A DNA stretch of 64,000 nucleotides from Chryseobacterium sp. MYb264 (GTDB lineage Bacteria > Bacteroidota > Bacteroidia > Flavobacteriales > Weeksellaceae): NCBI RefSeq assembly GCF_035974275.1, contig NZ_CP142422.1, positions 3,410,001 to 3,474,000 on the forward strand. The letters are read 5' to 3'. The notes beneath the pieces are model-generated. The model was not told the DNA's origin. It saw only the letters and a list, made by a program, of their open reading frames with translations, and searched no databases. The number at the start of each line of letters is the position of its first letter. Position 1 is the first letter of the stretch. The translations under genes were made by a program, and so were the position numbers. Shown one piece after another: positions 8,694 through 17,241 of this stretch.

Positions 8694-9002
8694 ATGAAAA
8701 AATTAGTTTTGGCTTTAAGTATATTTTTCGCATTCACTGCCAATGCACAACAAGGAAGAAAAGAAGGTTTTAGAAACGAAAAACAAGAGTTTCACCAACA
8801 AAATGATAAAGGTTTTTCAGGGTTGAGGTTAACGGCTAAGCAGGAAAGAAAAATCAGCGATCTTTCGAGAGAACGTTTGTCTGCAAGAGAATATGATGCA
8901 AGAATCAGAAGAATTCTTTCTAAAGAACAATATGTACAATATCAAAGACATGGTTTTGATAAAGACAAAAAAGTAGCGATGAGCAAACCTTTCAGAAGAT
9001 AA
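8694..9002 (+). CDS. Small secreted hypothetical protein
   Basis: A 102-residue protein with a clear signal peptide (MKKLVLALSIFFAFTANAQQ). The mature part is strongly basic and polar; LTAKQERKISDLSRERLSAR and the following RRILSKEQYVQYQRHG are probably two helices with a pattern loosely like the periplasmic LTxxQ/Spy-type proteins. I do not recognise the family and assign no function. It has its own hairpin terminator immediately downstream. Confidence 0.7.
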   Translation: MKKLVLALSIFFAFTANAQQGRKEGFRNEKQEFHQQNDKGFSGLRLTAKQERKISDLSRERLSAREYDARIRRILSKEQYVQYQRHGFDKDKKVAMSKPFRR

Positions 9003-9010
9003 ACGAATAG

Positions 9011-9040
9011 AGTCCGGGCATGTGTTTCGGACTTTTCTAT
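9011..9040 (+). terminator. Terminator of the small secreted protein gene
   Basis: AGTCCG (9011-9016) pairs with CGGACT (9028-9033), followed by TTTTC. It lies 8 bp past the stop codon. Confidence 0.65.
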
Positions 9041-9117
9041 TCAAAAGATAAAGTTTTCTGTAACATATTTTGAATTGTGATACTTACCTGATAAATAACA
9101 ATTTAAAAAATATCATT

Positions 9118-9318
9118 ATGAAAACGACTTTAAAAAACCAGTATGCTTTTGCCAACCAGATTTTAATCGCTGTGGTATCAGCAGTTTTTGGATATAACCT
9201 CTATCAGGCGATCGTTCATCCTGAAAATTCTCATCTTATTTTGAGCTTTGTTTTGGTAGCACTCACTTATATTGCTGTTGAAAAATACGGGCCGAAAATC
9301 GACAAAGAAAAGAAATAA
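9118..9318 (+). CDS. Small membrane protein of unknown function
   Basis: A 66-residue protein with two hydrophobic stretches (ILIAVVSAVFGYNLYQAIV and LILSFVLVALTYIAVEKYG) and a charged tail (KIDKEKK), so probably a two-pass inner membrane protein. I chose the ATG at 9118 (MKTTLKNQYAFAN); the frame is open further upstream only to a TTG at 9070. The upstream gene's terminator lies between, so it probably has its own promoter. Family not recognised. Confidence 0.6.
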   Translation: MKTTLKNQYAFANQILIAVVSAVFGYNLYQAIVHPENSHLILSFVLVALTYIAVEKYGPKIDKEKK

Positions 9319-9387
9319 CTTAATCAGAATTTTTAAGACTTATTTATAATTAAATAGCTCAATCTGATTAAAGCATCAGTTTAAATA

Positions 9388-9418
9388 AAAAATGCCTGAT
9401 ATGACTGTAATATCAGGC
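9388..9418 (-). terminator. Terminator of the TonB receptor/DUF4249 operon
   Basis: GCCTGATAT (9394-9402) pairs with ATATCAGGC (9410-9418). On the minus strand the stem runs into ATTTTTT, giving an intrinsic terminator 65 bp past the stop at 9483. Confidence 0.85.
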
Positions 9419-9482
9419 TACTTAAAAAAATTTAACTATATAAAATATCTGGATGAATGAGTATACTCTACTCACCAAATTA

Positions 9483-10289
9483 TTATTGAATGATAATATA
9501 ACCAGTAGATACCGAATGAGCAGAAAAATACCCTAATGCCCCATTACTGATATTACTTACCGGATTTGCCGGAATTGAAATACCATCAGGATTATCTGCA
9601 CTTGAATTGGGTAAAACTCTGAAATAATCAAAAATCGGTGTATCTACAGACCTCATCTCTACAACCACAGTATCGTTTTTCTTTAAGAAATAATTACTTA
9701 ATAAAGAAAATGAAAGTTCTTCACCATTATCTAATTGATCCGAGAAAACATTATATACAGCTTTACCTTTAGATCCAACTTGGCTTCTGAACACATATCG
9801 GTTACCTAATGTGGAAGGATCTGTAAACCCTACGGATACAAGTATATTACCTTCTGTTACAGGATCTTTTTCCTGTTCCACATTATCAATTTCTACTAAT
9901 TTTGGCATTGTACTGGTTGCTTTATATTCTTTCCCATCAACAGTAACCGAAAGTGTGTAAGTATCTCCTTCTTTAGTATGAAAATTGGTGGTTGTATATA
10001 CTTTTTCCGTTGCATCATATACAAGCGTTTCAGTTTGACCATGATTGTCTGTAAGTACAACTTTTGCATTCGTAATGACCGGATAATCATTACTTCCGTT
10101 GGTGATTCCTAATGATTTTGATACTCTTATTTCATAAGGCCCATCTTCATCCGTTACATATCCTTCAATCACCACTTTGCCACTTCCATCTTTTAACGGA
10201 ATATCTACTCCTCCGCCATCATCAATACTGCAGCTGAAAAGAAGCATAAATAAAGCACAACTTACTAATATTCTTTTATTTATCATCAT
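9483..10289 (-). CDS. DUF4249 family lipoprotein
   Basis: A 268-residue outer-envelope lipoprotein with signal MMINKRILVSCALFMLLFSC (lipobox Cys20). The mature protein starts with an Ig-like strand pattern (KVVIEGYVTDEDGPYEIRVS, YPVITNAKVVLTDNHGQTE) characteristic of DUF4249, a Bacteroidota family nearly always encoded just downstream of a TonB-dependent receptor, as here (8-bp gap). The likely role is as surface partner of that receptor, though the substrate is unknown. At 268 residues it is shorter than many DUF4249 members. Confidence 0.85.
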   Translation of the reverse strand: MMINKRILVSCALFMLLFSCSIDDGGGVDIPLKDGSGKVVIEGYVTDEDGPYEIRVSKSLGITNGSNDYPVITNAKVVLTDNHGQTETLVYDATEKVYTTTNFHTKEGDTYTLSVTVDGKEYKATSTMPKLVEIDNVEQEKDPVTEGNILVSVGFTDPSTLGNRYVFRSQVGSKGKAVYNVFSDQLDNGEELSFSLLSNYFLKKNDTVVVEMRSVDTPIFDYFRVLPNSSADNPDGISIPANPVSNISNGALGYFSAHSVSTGYIIIQ

Positions 10290-10297
10290 TTATTATT

Positions 10298-12577
10298 TTA
10301 AAATTTAAAATTAAGCCCAATACTTGGTAGTGATCTGAAAAGAACTTCTTGTACCACATTTATCTTTCCAGGATTTTTTTGATCAGCTTCAAAATTCAGC
10401 ATATAAGGATTAGATCTTCCATAAACGTTGTATATCCCGAAAGTAAGTGCCGCTTTGAATCTTCCTGTATTTTTAAATTCATAAGTCGCATTCAGATCCA
10501 ATCTGTGATACGCCGGCATACGACTGCTGTTTCTTTCACCATACTCAAGCATGGTTTGCCCGTCAAGATTGTATTTGGCAATAGGAAAAGTAGCTGCATT
10601 TCCTGTAGCGTAAACAAAAGCTCCGGAAAGCGTCCATCTTGGACTTAATTCGTAATTAGTTACAATAGAAAGGTTATGTGTTTTATCAAACGTAGAATTA
10701 TACCAATCTCCGTTATTAATTCCGTTGATTTTTCTTTCAGATTTAGACAAACTATACGCCAGCCATCCGGTGAATTTACCACTTGTTTTTTTTGCCATAA
10801 ATTCTAAACCATACGCTCTACCAATTCCGCCAAATAACAAATTATCCTGAAAATCGGCCTCATAAAGAGCATTATTTACATCTACTCCATCTTTATAATC
10901 TGCAATGTTTTTCATTTTACGATAATACACATCTGCACTTAGCTCATACCCTTTTTTAAATTTCTTTACATAGCCCAAATTTACCTGATCCGAAACCTGA
11001 GGTTTAGCCAGATTGATCCAAATATCATTCAGCTGAGTCCCATCGCCGGAGCTTAACGTCTGAATTCCCTGCGAATTTCTGCTATAACTTGCATTAAAAC
11101 TGTTAGAATTATTAAGTTCATAAGTTGCCATTACACGAGGCTCGATAAACACATTCGTTTTCCCGATTTCCTGAAACTTCTCTTTACCTTTACTTTTAGA
11201 TTGATAGGCCGATGCTCTCAATCCGTAATTAACTGATAATTTGTCCGTAATCTTATAATCATCATTAATATAAACCGCATTTTCCCACATCGATCTAGAT
11301 GTATTCAGGAACGGAGATTCTATATCTTTAGAAATATTTTTGGTATCAAAATAATAGTTAGAAATCTGGAATCCGTATTTTAAAGAATGTTTTGGATTAA
11401 TAAAATGCGTGAAATCCTGTTTCAGCATTAAATCTTTGATGTTAGGATTAACATCAAATTTAACTGTCGGCGCATCCAACGAAATTCTGTAATCATAATT
11501 ACTGAAAATCAACGATGTTTTTGAGAATAATTTATCTGAAATAATGCTGTTCCAGCTTAAAGAACCTACTTTATTTCCCCAGTTATTTTGAGCATTATCA
11601 AACTTTATAACATCTCGACCCATGTATCCGGATAAGTAAATGCTATTGTTTTTATTGATCTGAAAATTCAGTTTTGCATTCAGATCATAGAAATACAGCT
11701 TATCCTGTGATGTTTTTTTCTGCTCGCTACCGTCTTCATTTTGGTTATCTCCCATATAAAGCTCCATAAAAGAACGTCTTGCAGACACAATAAATGAAGA
11801 TTTTCCTTTTTGAATCGGCCCTTCCACACTCATTCTTGCACCGATCGTACTGATTCCCCCGTTCACGCCAAATTTTTGATTGTTACCATCTTTCATTTTC
11901 ACATCCACCACAGAAGAAAGTCTGCCGCCATATTGCGACGGAATATTTCCTTTGTAAATGCTTACATCCTTCAAAACATCGCTGTTAAACGTGCTTAAAA
12001 AGCCTAATAAATGAGAATTATTGATCACAGGCGCTTCATCCAGCAAAATAAGGTTTTGATCGCCGTTTCCTCCTCTTACGCTAAACCCGGAATTCCCTTC
12101 CCTTGAAGTAATTCCCGGTAAAAACTGCATAGTTTTGATAATATCACGCTCACCTAAAAGCATCGGAATTTTAGAAAGCCCCTGAACATCCAAAACTTCA
12201 GCTCCCATTTTATTTCTCGCAGAAACCGTGTTGGATCTTTTTTTATTATTGATCACAACTTCCTTAATCGTGGTTTCATTGTCCTTGTAAAGATCCCAAT
12301 CCATTCGTTTGGTGGCATCCAGGTGAACTTCTTTAGAAATTTCGTGGTGTTTGCTGTAATTAATGATCAAAGTATAATCATTTTCCGGTAACGAAAGAGA
12401 ATAGAAGCCATATTCATTGGTTTTGATACTGATTTCCGGAACCTCTTTTACAGTGATTACCGCTCCGGAGATAAGCTCGCCCGAATCCTTATCTTTTACA
12501 ACACCATTGATGGAATAAGTACTTTGAGCATAGGAAAAAACTGACAAAAAAATTGCCATCGTTGTTAAACGTATCAT
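10298..12577 (-). CDS. TonB-dependent receptor with N-terminal carboxypeptidase-like regulatory domain
   Basis: A 759-residue outer-membrane transporter. Order: signal peptide (to about 17, SYAQS), CarboxypepD_reg-like beta domain (about 20-105, ISGAVITVKE), plug domain (about 115-230, GGNGDQNLILLDEAPVINNS) and a beta-barrel ending in LPSIGLNFKF with terminal Phe. It would import a TonB-energised ligand, not identifiable from sequence. It is followed by the DUF4249 lipoprotein, so the pair forms one operon with a terminator at 9388. There is a -7 element about 40 bp upstream. Confidence 0.92.
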   Translation of the reverse strand: MIRLTTMAIFLSVFSYAQSTYSINGVVKDKDSGELISGAVITVKEVPEISIKTNEYGFYSLSLPENDYTLIINYSKHHEISKEVHLDATKRMDWDLYKDNETTIKEVVINNKKRSNTVSARNKMGAEVLDVQGLSKIPMLLGERDIIKTMQFLPGITSREGNSGFSVRGGNGDQNLILLDEAPVINNSHLLGFLSTFNSDVLKDVSIYKGNIPSQYGGRLSSVVDVKMKDGNNQKFGVNGGISTIGARMSVEGPIQKGKSSFIVSARRSFMELYMGDNQNEDGSEQKKTSQDKLYFYDLNAKLNFQINKNNSIYLSGYMGRDVIKFDNAQNNWGNKVGSLSWNSIISDKLFSKTSLIFSNYDYRISLDAPTVKFDVNPNIKDLMLKQDFTHFINPKHSLKYGFQISNYYFDTKNISKDIESPFLNTSRSMWENAVYINDDYKITDKLSVNYGLRASAYQSKSKGKEKFQEIGKTNVFIEPRVMATYELNNSNSFNASYSRNSQGIQTLSSGDGTQLNDIWINLAKPQVSDQVNLGYVKKFKKGYELSADVYYRKMKNIADYKDGVDVNNALYEADFQDNLLFGGIGRAYGLEFMAKKTSGKFTGWLAYSLSKSERKINGINNGDWYNSTFDKTHNLSIVTNYELSPRWTLSGAFVYATGNAATFPIAKYNLDGQTMLEYGERNSSRMPAYHRLDLNATYEFKNTGRFKAALTFGIYNVYGRSNPYMLNFEADQKNPGKINVVQEVLFRSLPSIGLNFKF

Positions 12578-12613
12578 TTGTGTCTATATTTTTTATTGTG
12601 TGTGTTTTCGATG

Positions 12614-12621
12614 CAAATATA
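12614..12621 (-). promoter_or_regulatory. -7 promoter element of the TonB receptor operon
   Basis: The minus strand reads TATATTTG, an exact TAnnTTTG match, 37 bp before the ATG at 12577. No well-spaced -33 TTG is seen. The remainder of the 277-bp gap up to 12854 is AT-rich with no gene. Confidence 0.55.
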
Positions 12622-12854
12622 AAAACATTCACAAATAAAAATTTTGCACTAGTTCAATTTAAAAATAATACAGAAAAGAATATTTTCAAGAAATTTTATC
12701 TTTAAATATTAAAAATCAGTCTAAATATGGCTATTTTTTTAATTTAATTAATGACTTTAAATCAATTTATAGATTAAGCCATTCATAATCATATTATATT
12801 TTTAATAAATATTTAACATTTCATTTCTGTGAAACTTTTATTAAACAGATATAT

Positions 12855-13199
12855 TTATTTTTTTTCTGAATTTTTAAAGATAAAAACAACTGCAACTATC
12901 GCTTCAAAAATAAGTATTACAGATAAATAACCTATAGGTTTTTCTAAAATGAAACCCTTTGTCCACTTAATTATTCCTAAAATGAATATCAACATCATAA
13001 AATAGATGGAAGTTTTTGAAAATTGCTCTTTGAAGTATTTTAAACTGAAAATTGAAGTATAAAATCCGAAAATAAGAACTAAATAAAAGGAAAGAAAATA
13101 AGGCCCTTTTAAAGAAATCGGATTTAATGAATGATGGTTTGCCATAAGCCATAGAAAACTGAACAAAACCGGAACGGTGTGAATGAGTATCTTTTTCAT
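12855..13199 (-). CDS. Four-pass small membrane protein
   Basis: A 114-residue integral membrane protein with four hydrophobic segments (ILIHTVPVLFSFLWLMA; YFLSFYLVLIFGFYTSIF; TSIYFMMLIFILGIIKW; GYLSVILIFEAIVAVVFIF). I chose the ATG at 13199, 16 bp after the stop of the upstream gene; extending further would read out of frame through that gene's Cys/Gly coding region. It is co-transcribed with the Cys/Gly-tailed membrane protein and may be its partner. Family not recognised. Confidence 0.65.
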   Translation of the reverse strand: MKKILIHTVPVLFSFLWLMANHHSLNPISLKGPYFLSFYLVLIFGFYTSIFSLKYFKEQFSKTSIYFMMLIFILGIIKWTKGFILEKPIGYLSVILIFEAIVAVVFIFKNSEKK

Positions 13200-13215
13200 A
13201 ATTTCTATTTTTGAA

Positions 13216-13953
13216 TTAATCTCCGCCGCCGCATCCTCCACAACCTCCACCGCAACTGCTTCCGCAAGATGAACTGCTGCAACTTGATGAGCTCCCGCCA
13301 CAACTTCCGGAAGAGCCATTGTCATTTTTATGGCGATCTTTATTATTATCTTCTCCGAAAATTTTGGAGATTAAAAATGCAATCACGAAAATAAAAGGTC
13401 CAGCTATTGAGATCACAGTCAATAAATTATCTATTCCATCTGAACAGGAACTTAAAATAAAGAATGCCGATAAGATTGCTAGAATTTTAAAACTATTGAG
13501 CCAGAATTTTTTACGTTTTGGCTGTTCTTTTTTAATTAACCAAATTTCGTGAGGCGGCTTTTGCTGAAAGATCTTTTCATAATTGCTAAGCGCTTCTGAA
13601 AACCAGTTTTTGTGTTTTTTGTTTTCATTCTCGCCTCCGTTTGAAGGATGATGATGAAGTTTTTGCTGTAAAATATTGGGGCAAAACTCTTCCCAGTAAT
13701 TCTGCGTGTAGATAAGATGCATATGCCAGACTTTATCTACAATTTCGCTCGGTGAAGCTCCGTTGGGTAAAACACAGCAGAGATAAACGAATTTTTTATA
13801 CTCTTCTATTGCTTTTGCTGTAAATTCTTCCGTCCAGTTTTCTTCTTTTGCTAATTTCTTTGAGAAAGGAAAATTGGCATTTGGTTGATCTAAAGAAAAT
13901 TCCTGAAGCCTTTTCCAAAGCGGATCATTTTGTATTAAAAATTTTGTTTCCAT
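13216..13953 (-). CDS. Glycine-rich-domain-like membrane protein with Cys/Ser/Gly tail
   Basis: A 245-residue protein. The cytoplasmic N-terminal region has VDKVWHMHLIYTQNYWEEFC (about 80-99), a motif of the GRDP-like family (helix with the VWHxHxxxxxxY signature). Two hydrophobic segments follow (about 155-172 ending SSCS, and about 177-198 TVISIAGPFIFVIAFLIS), then a low-complexity tail made almost only of Ser, Gly and Cys (about 217-245, e.g. SSCGSSCGGGCGGCGGGD). The tail holds nine cysteines and could bind metal or form disulfides. Function unknown. Family call is moderate. Confidence 0.65.
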   Translation of the reverse strand: METKFLIQNDPLWKRLQEFSLDQPNANFPFSKKLAKEENWTEEFTAKAIEEYKKFVYLCCVLPNGASPSEIVDKVWHMHLIYTQNYWEEFCPNILQQKLHHHPSNGGENENKKHKNWFSEALSNYEKIFQQKPPHEIWLIKKEQPKRKKFWLNSFKILAILSAFFILSSCSDGIDNLLTVISIAGPFIFVIAFLISKIFGEDNNKDRHKNDNGSSGSCGGSSSSCSSSSCGSSCGGGCGGCGGGD

Positions 13954-14069
13954 TGTTTTAACTTTTAGTTTCTACTCAAATATCTTTTGATTTTAGAATA
14001 TAAAAGTCTTGCAATAGTCTTTTTTAGTTTTAAAATAATCTTAAATTAGTCTTACAAAATTAAAATACA

Positions 14070-14966
14070 ATGAAAAAAGAAGATATTCTACATTTAGAGA
14101 AGTTGATGAATTTCTTAAGCATGCATTTTTTAAAGAAAAACCATTGGGAAGATGTCTCAAAAACTGAATGGTCATATATTGTGGCAGAGCTTAATGATTT
14201 AATTATCAATGACAATTCAGAAAAGAACATAAAAAAAAAACCCGACGTATTAGGTTCCAATTATTTATATGAACATTTGATTATCAACAAATTAAAAAAG
14301 TATTATCAAAACGAAAATGCTGTTTTAAGTAAACCCAATTTAGCAAAATTAAGCTTGATTGTCAAAGTTTTAGGCTATTCCAATTACATCGATTTTATCA
14401 ATTCGAATACGGAATCATTTAACTTTAATGATCTCAGAATTGAAATGAATAATGTGAAACAAAATACGGATTTACTCGACAAGCTAGTCGGTTGTTGGTA
14501 TTCCTACAACAGAAATCTTCCTGAGAATCCTTTACAAGCGAAAGAAGACCGCATTTGGCGTTCGGCCACGGAAATCTATAAATCTGAAACTTCAGGCGAA
14601 TATTTCATTGAAAGAAGCGGTGGCGACCGTCATAAGTATTTTGGGAAAGTAACTTCCTATTCCGACTATGTCTTTATCATCATGAACAGCAATACGTTCA
14701 TTCGCCAGCGTCATTTTATTTCAAGGATAAAAGATATCAAGGAAAAGCTGAAAAATCCAGAATATAAGCTCCATGAGTTGCATTTTATAAGTACATGTAT
14801 CAGTTTTAATCAAGAGCCTATCGCTCTTTTCGAGATCTTTCAGAAAGCAGACCGGAAAACATTCATTCCCGATTCTTTAAGTTTCCCGATCGACAGCGAA
14901 GAAATTCCAAAATCTATTCTAAAACAACTTGAAGATACAGAAGCTAACCGTATTGATTATAAGTAA
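14070..14966 (+). CDS. Hypothetical cytoplasmic protein
   Basis: A 298-residue protein with no signal peptide or membrane segment. The N-terminal third is Lys/Glu/Leu-rich and helical (MKKEDILHLEKLMNFLSMHF). The C-terminal two thirds look alpha/beta (LVGCWYSYNRNLPE, EYFIERSGGDRHKYFGKV, DYVFIIMNSNTFIRQRH). I do not recognise a family. It is divergent from the Cys/Gly-tailed gene across 116 bp, so the two could share regulation. Codon use looks like the neighbours. Confidence 0.65.
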   Translation: MKKEDILHLEKLMNFLSMHFLKKNHWEDVSKTEWSYIVAELNDLIINDNSEKNIKKKPDVLGSNYLYEHLIINKLKKYYQNENAVLSKPNLAKLSLIVKVLGYSNYIDFINSNTESFNFNDLRIEMNNVKQNTDLLDKLVGCWYSYNRNLPENPLQAKEDRIWRSATEIYKSETSGEYFIERSGGDRHKYFGKVTSYSDYVFIIMNSNTFIRQRHFISRIKDIKEKLKNPEYKLHELHFISTCISFNQEPIALFEIFQKADRKTFIPDSLSFPIDSEEIPKSILKQLEDTEANRIDYK

Positions 14967-14970
14967 TTTG

Positions 14971-14994
14971 GTTGTTAGTTGTTAGTTGATAGTT
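14971..14994. repeat. Short 7-bp tandem repeat
   Basis: Three tandem 7-bp units, GTTGTTA, GTTGTTA and GTTGATA, then a partial unit, just after the stop of the hypothetical gene. No function is suggested. Confidence 0.6.
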
Positions 14995-15051
14995 TATAAT
15001 TGATGAGAACTTTATAAGTCTATTATCTTTTCTCTATCATCTTTATTCAAA

Positions 15052-15795
15052 TTAGCAAACCAACCAATCTTTAAAATCTTTCACACGATCCCGGCTGACT
15101 GTGATGTCTTCCTGTGGCTGAAAGGTAAGATCAACTTTATAATTGGGAGAAGTATGAATATTTTTAATATAATCTGAGTTAATGATGAATTGTCTATTCA
15201 CACGGAAGAACTTTTTCTCGTCCAAGATATCTTCAAGCTCGTCCAGCGTAAAATCCGAAGGATACGTTCTTTCCGAAGTCTGAAGATAAACGATCTTGTT
15301 TTCGCTGAAAAAACAGCTTACCTCCTGTGTCTGAACAATTTTAAGATTATACCCGATTTTAACTAAAATTCTTGAAAGCGTAGATTTATCTTTTTTAATC
15401 AACTGTTTAATTTCCTTCGAACTCACCGAATTATCTGAAGGCAAAAAAGACTTGAATTTTTCAATCGCTCCCACCAGATCTTCATCTAAAATGGGTTTTA
15501 AAAGATAATCTATACTGTTCAGCTTAAAAGCTTTTAAAGTATACTGGTCAAAAGCGGTCGTATAAATGATGAAACCTTTGCTGGGCACTTTTTCAAAAAT
15601 ATCAAATGATAAACCGTCACCCAACACGATGTCCGAAAAAATAAGCTGCGGATGTTCATTTTCAGAGAACCACTGTATGCCCTCTTCCACCGATTCTATT
15701 TTCGCAACCACTTCTATTTCAGGAAATTCATTAAGCATTCTTTCCAATTTCCTTGAAGCCGGTTTTTCGTCTTCGATAATCACAGTTTTTATCAT
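15052..15795 (-). CDS. LytTR-type response regulator
   Basis: A 247-residue transcription factor of the LytR/AlgR family. The receiver domain (1-125) has the acidic pocket EDE (8-10), phospho-acceptor D55 in LIFSDIVLGDG, and the conserved Lys in YLLKPI. The C-terminal LytTR domain (about 148-246) includes YLQTSERTYPSDFTLDELE and FFRVNRQFIINSDYIK, which bind DNA through beta strands. It is the distal gene of the minus-strand locus that starts with the LytS-like kinase at 19601, its probable partner. Targets are unknown, though local 2TM genes are candidates. Confidence 0.9.
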   Translation of the reverse strand: MIKTVIIEDEKPASRKLERMLNEFPEIEVVAKIESVEEGIQWFSENEHPQLIFSDIVLGDGLSFDIFEKVPSKGFIIYTTAFDQYTLKAFKLNSIDYLLKPILDEDLVGAIEKFKSFLPSDNSVSSKEIKQLIKKDKSTLSRILVKIGYNLKIVQTQEVSCFFSENKIVYLQTSERTYPSDFTLDELEDILDEKKFFRVNRQFIINSDYIKNIHTSPNYKVDLTFQPQEDITVSRDRVKDFKDWLVC

Positions 15796-15852
15796 TGAAT
15801 TCCTGATTTTTAGTTTAAATTTCGAATAAAATTAAGTAAAATTGATCAATTT

Positions 15853-16128
15853 TTAAAATTGAATCGGTTCTTTTGATTTCTGCATTTCCTCTTTCATCAT
15901 TCTATTTTCCCATCCCGAATTTAAGATGAATAATTTTACGGCTTTCACCACTAAAACAATTGCCCAAATCGTTAAAATAAAAGATCCGTGAAATAGAGAA
16001 ACATCAATTTTTCCATGTCTGAAAATATCTCTTCCGTAGATGATCGCAGCTACGATTCCGAACCAAAGAAGGTTTTTGTAAAATTTCTTTAGACTCTGTA
16101 CTCTTTCCTGTGCCTGATAATAGTTCAT
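15853..16128 (-). CDS. 2TM-domain protein (divergent copy)
   Basis: A 91-residue 2TM-family (PF13239-like) membrane protein. The family pattern is a basic amphipathic helix (AQERVQSLKKFYKNL), two membrane segments (LLWFGIVAAIIYGRDIF and FILTIWAIVLVVKAVKLFIL) and the C-terminal signature WENRMMKEEM. The central WGxGLxxHG loop seen in the paralogues is lost. It sits between three closely spaced 2TM genes and the LytTR regulator, in the same orientation. Probably a subunit or accessory of the sensory system, by context only. Confidence 0.75.
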   Translation of the reverse strand: MNYYQAQERVQSLKKFYKNLLWFGIVAAIIYGRDIFRHGKIDVSLFHGSFILTIWAIVLVVKAVKLFILNSGWENRMMKEEMQKSKEPIQF

Positions 16129-16161
16129 TGTATTAATTTTTAACAGATTAGTGATAATTAA

Positions 16162-16446
16162 TTAAAGTGATTTTAAATCTCCAAATTCATGATCCATTAA
16201 TTCCTGAATTTTGCGGTTTTCCCATTTTCTTCCTGTAAAAACATAGATTGCATAGCTTAGAAGACTGACTGAAAAGCCTGATAAAGGAAACCAAAACCAA
16301 TGAAATTCGGGCGTTTTAGTTAAATTAATAAAGATCAGATAGGGTGAAAGTAAAACACATCCAAAGAGCATGAAGTAAAAGTATTTTATTTCTTTCATCC
16401 TCCTTTTGGCCCGTCTGTATTTTAATTTTTGTAGATTATTTTCCAT
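16162..16446 (-). CDS. 2TM-domain protein
   Basis: A 94-residue 2TM-family protein: basic N-terminal helix (LKYRRAKRRMKEIKYFYFML), two membrane segments (GCVLLSPYLIFINLT and FPLSGFSVSLLSYAIYVFT) and the C-terminal signature GRKWENRKIQELMDHE. The intermembrane loop keeps the family Trp (FHWFWFP). It begins 6 bp after the stop of the preceding 2TM gene, so they are surely co-transcribed. Confidence 0.8.
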   Translation of the reverse strand: MENNLQKLKYRRAKRRMKEIKYFYFMLFGCVLLSPYLIFINLTKTPEFHWFWFPLSGFSVSLLSYAIYVFTGRKWENRKIQELMDHEFGDLKSL

Positions 16447-16452
16447 GGCAAA

Positions 16453-16743
16453 TTACCTTTTGAAGTTTCTTTGATCTTCATTCATCAGCTCCTTGATCTT
16501 TCTGCTTTCCCAATTTCTGCCGAATAGAAAAGTCGGTAAAAAAATACTCATCCCATGTATCGCTACACCAACTCCCCATAGAGCAGGAAGTTCCAATAAA
16601 TCCCAACTCCAGAATTTTTCATTTTGATCTAAATCCACAGCCTGTAAGCCGATAATAAACAGATTTACACACACATAAACTATTAAATGAATATAAAATC
16701 CTTTGATCTGTTTTACCTGTTTCTGAGCTTCCAGATAGTTCAT
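16453..16743 (-). CDS. 2TM-domain protein
   Basis: A 96-residue 2TM-family protein with AQKQVKQIKGFYIHLIVY, two membrane segments (VCVNLFIIGLQAV and LPALWGVGVAIHGMSIFLPTF) and the signature FGRNWESRKIKELMNED. I prefer the ATG at 16743 (MNYLEAQKQV) because the paralogue at 16128 begins MNYYQAQERV after the same ATACA context; an in-frame ATG at 16767 would add eight residues. It lies between two other 2TM genes with short gaps. Confidence 0.78.
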   Translation of the reverse strand: MNYLEAQKQVKQIKGFYIHLIVYVCVNLFIIGLQAVDLDQNEKFWSWDLLELPALWGVGVAIHGMSIFLPTFLFGRNWESRKIKELMNEDQRNFKR

Positions 16744-16782
16744 TGTATTGTTTTGAAGAATTTCCATGAGGTTAGTTTTTAA

Positions 16783-17076
16783 TTAAATTGATTTTGTATT
16801 TCTTCTCTCCTCCTCCATCAGTTGTTTGATTTTTTTCTCTTCCCAGTCTTTACCAATTCCGAAAGTACTGATTCCGTGCGCAGCCAATCCCATTCCCCAT
16901 CCTAACATGGGCCAGAAGAACCATAAATGTCCCGGTGAAGTCAAAAGATTTAAGATAACCAAAAACGGGATTACCAGGCAATAAGAAGTAAGATTTCCGT
17001 AGAATCCTTTAATGTCCTTTACTCTCTTTGCTGCTTTTCTGTAAGCCTGATCTTCTTTGTTGATGTAAGTTTCCAT
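16783..17076 (-). CDS. 2TM-domain protein, close paralogue of the kinase's C-terminal domain
   Basis: A 97-residue 2TM-family protein. The core runs AAKRVKDIKGFYGNL, two membrane segments, WPMLGWGMGLAAHGISTFGI and the signature DWEEKKIKQLME. It is strikingly close to residues 350-438 of the histidine kinase at 18285-19601 (FPMLGWGIGLAAHGMSVFAI in the kinase), implying a recent duplication or gene fusion. It has its own upstream promoter candidate at 17118-17149. Confidence 0.82.
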   Translation of the reverse strand: METYINKEDQAYRKAAKRVKDIKGFYGNLTSYCLVIPFLVILNLLTSPGHLWFFWPMLGWGMGLAAHGISTFGIGKDWEEKKIKQLMEEERRNTKSI

Positions 17077-17117
17077 AATTTTTATTTTTAAGATTGAGTT
17101 GTTTGTTTTTGTTGATA

Positions 17118-17149
17118 CAAATGTAAGTCAGGAAAACCCCTCCAATCAA
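17118..17149 (-). promoter_or_regulatory. Promoter of the four-gene 2TM cluster
   Basis: On the minus strand TACATTTG (17118-17125) matches TAnnTTTG, and TTG elements at 17143-17145 and 17147-17149 lie 17 and 21 bp upstream, which is standard -33 spacing. It is about 42 bp before the ATG at 17076. It implies that the small 2TM genes and the regulator can be expressed separately from the kinase. Confidence 0.65.
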
Positions 17150-17241
17150 TTTTATATTACTGAACCGTAGAATATGGATACCGAATGGTAAATATATTGT
17201 ATTTTGTGGATGAGATTGATGTATCTTGATCATAATTTTGC

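Noticed and set aside
13200-13325. N-terminal extension of the four-pass membrane protein with an Ala/Val/Glu-rich sequence
   Set aside because: It is the other-frame reading of the Cys/Gly codons of the upstream gene; the ATG at 13199 fits the spacing and membrane segment.
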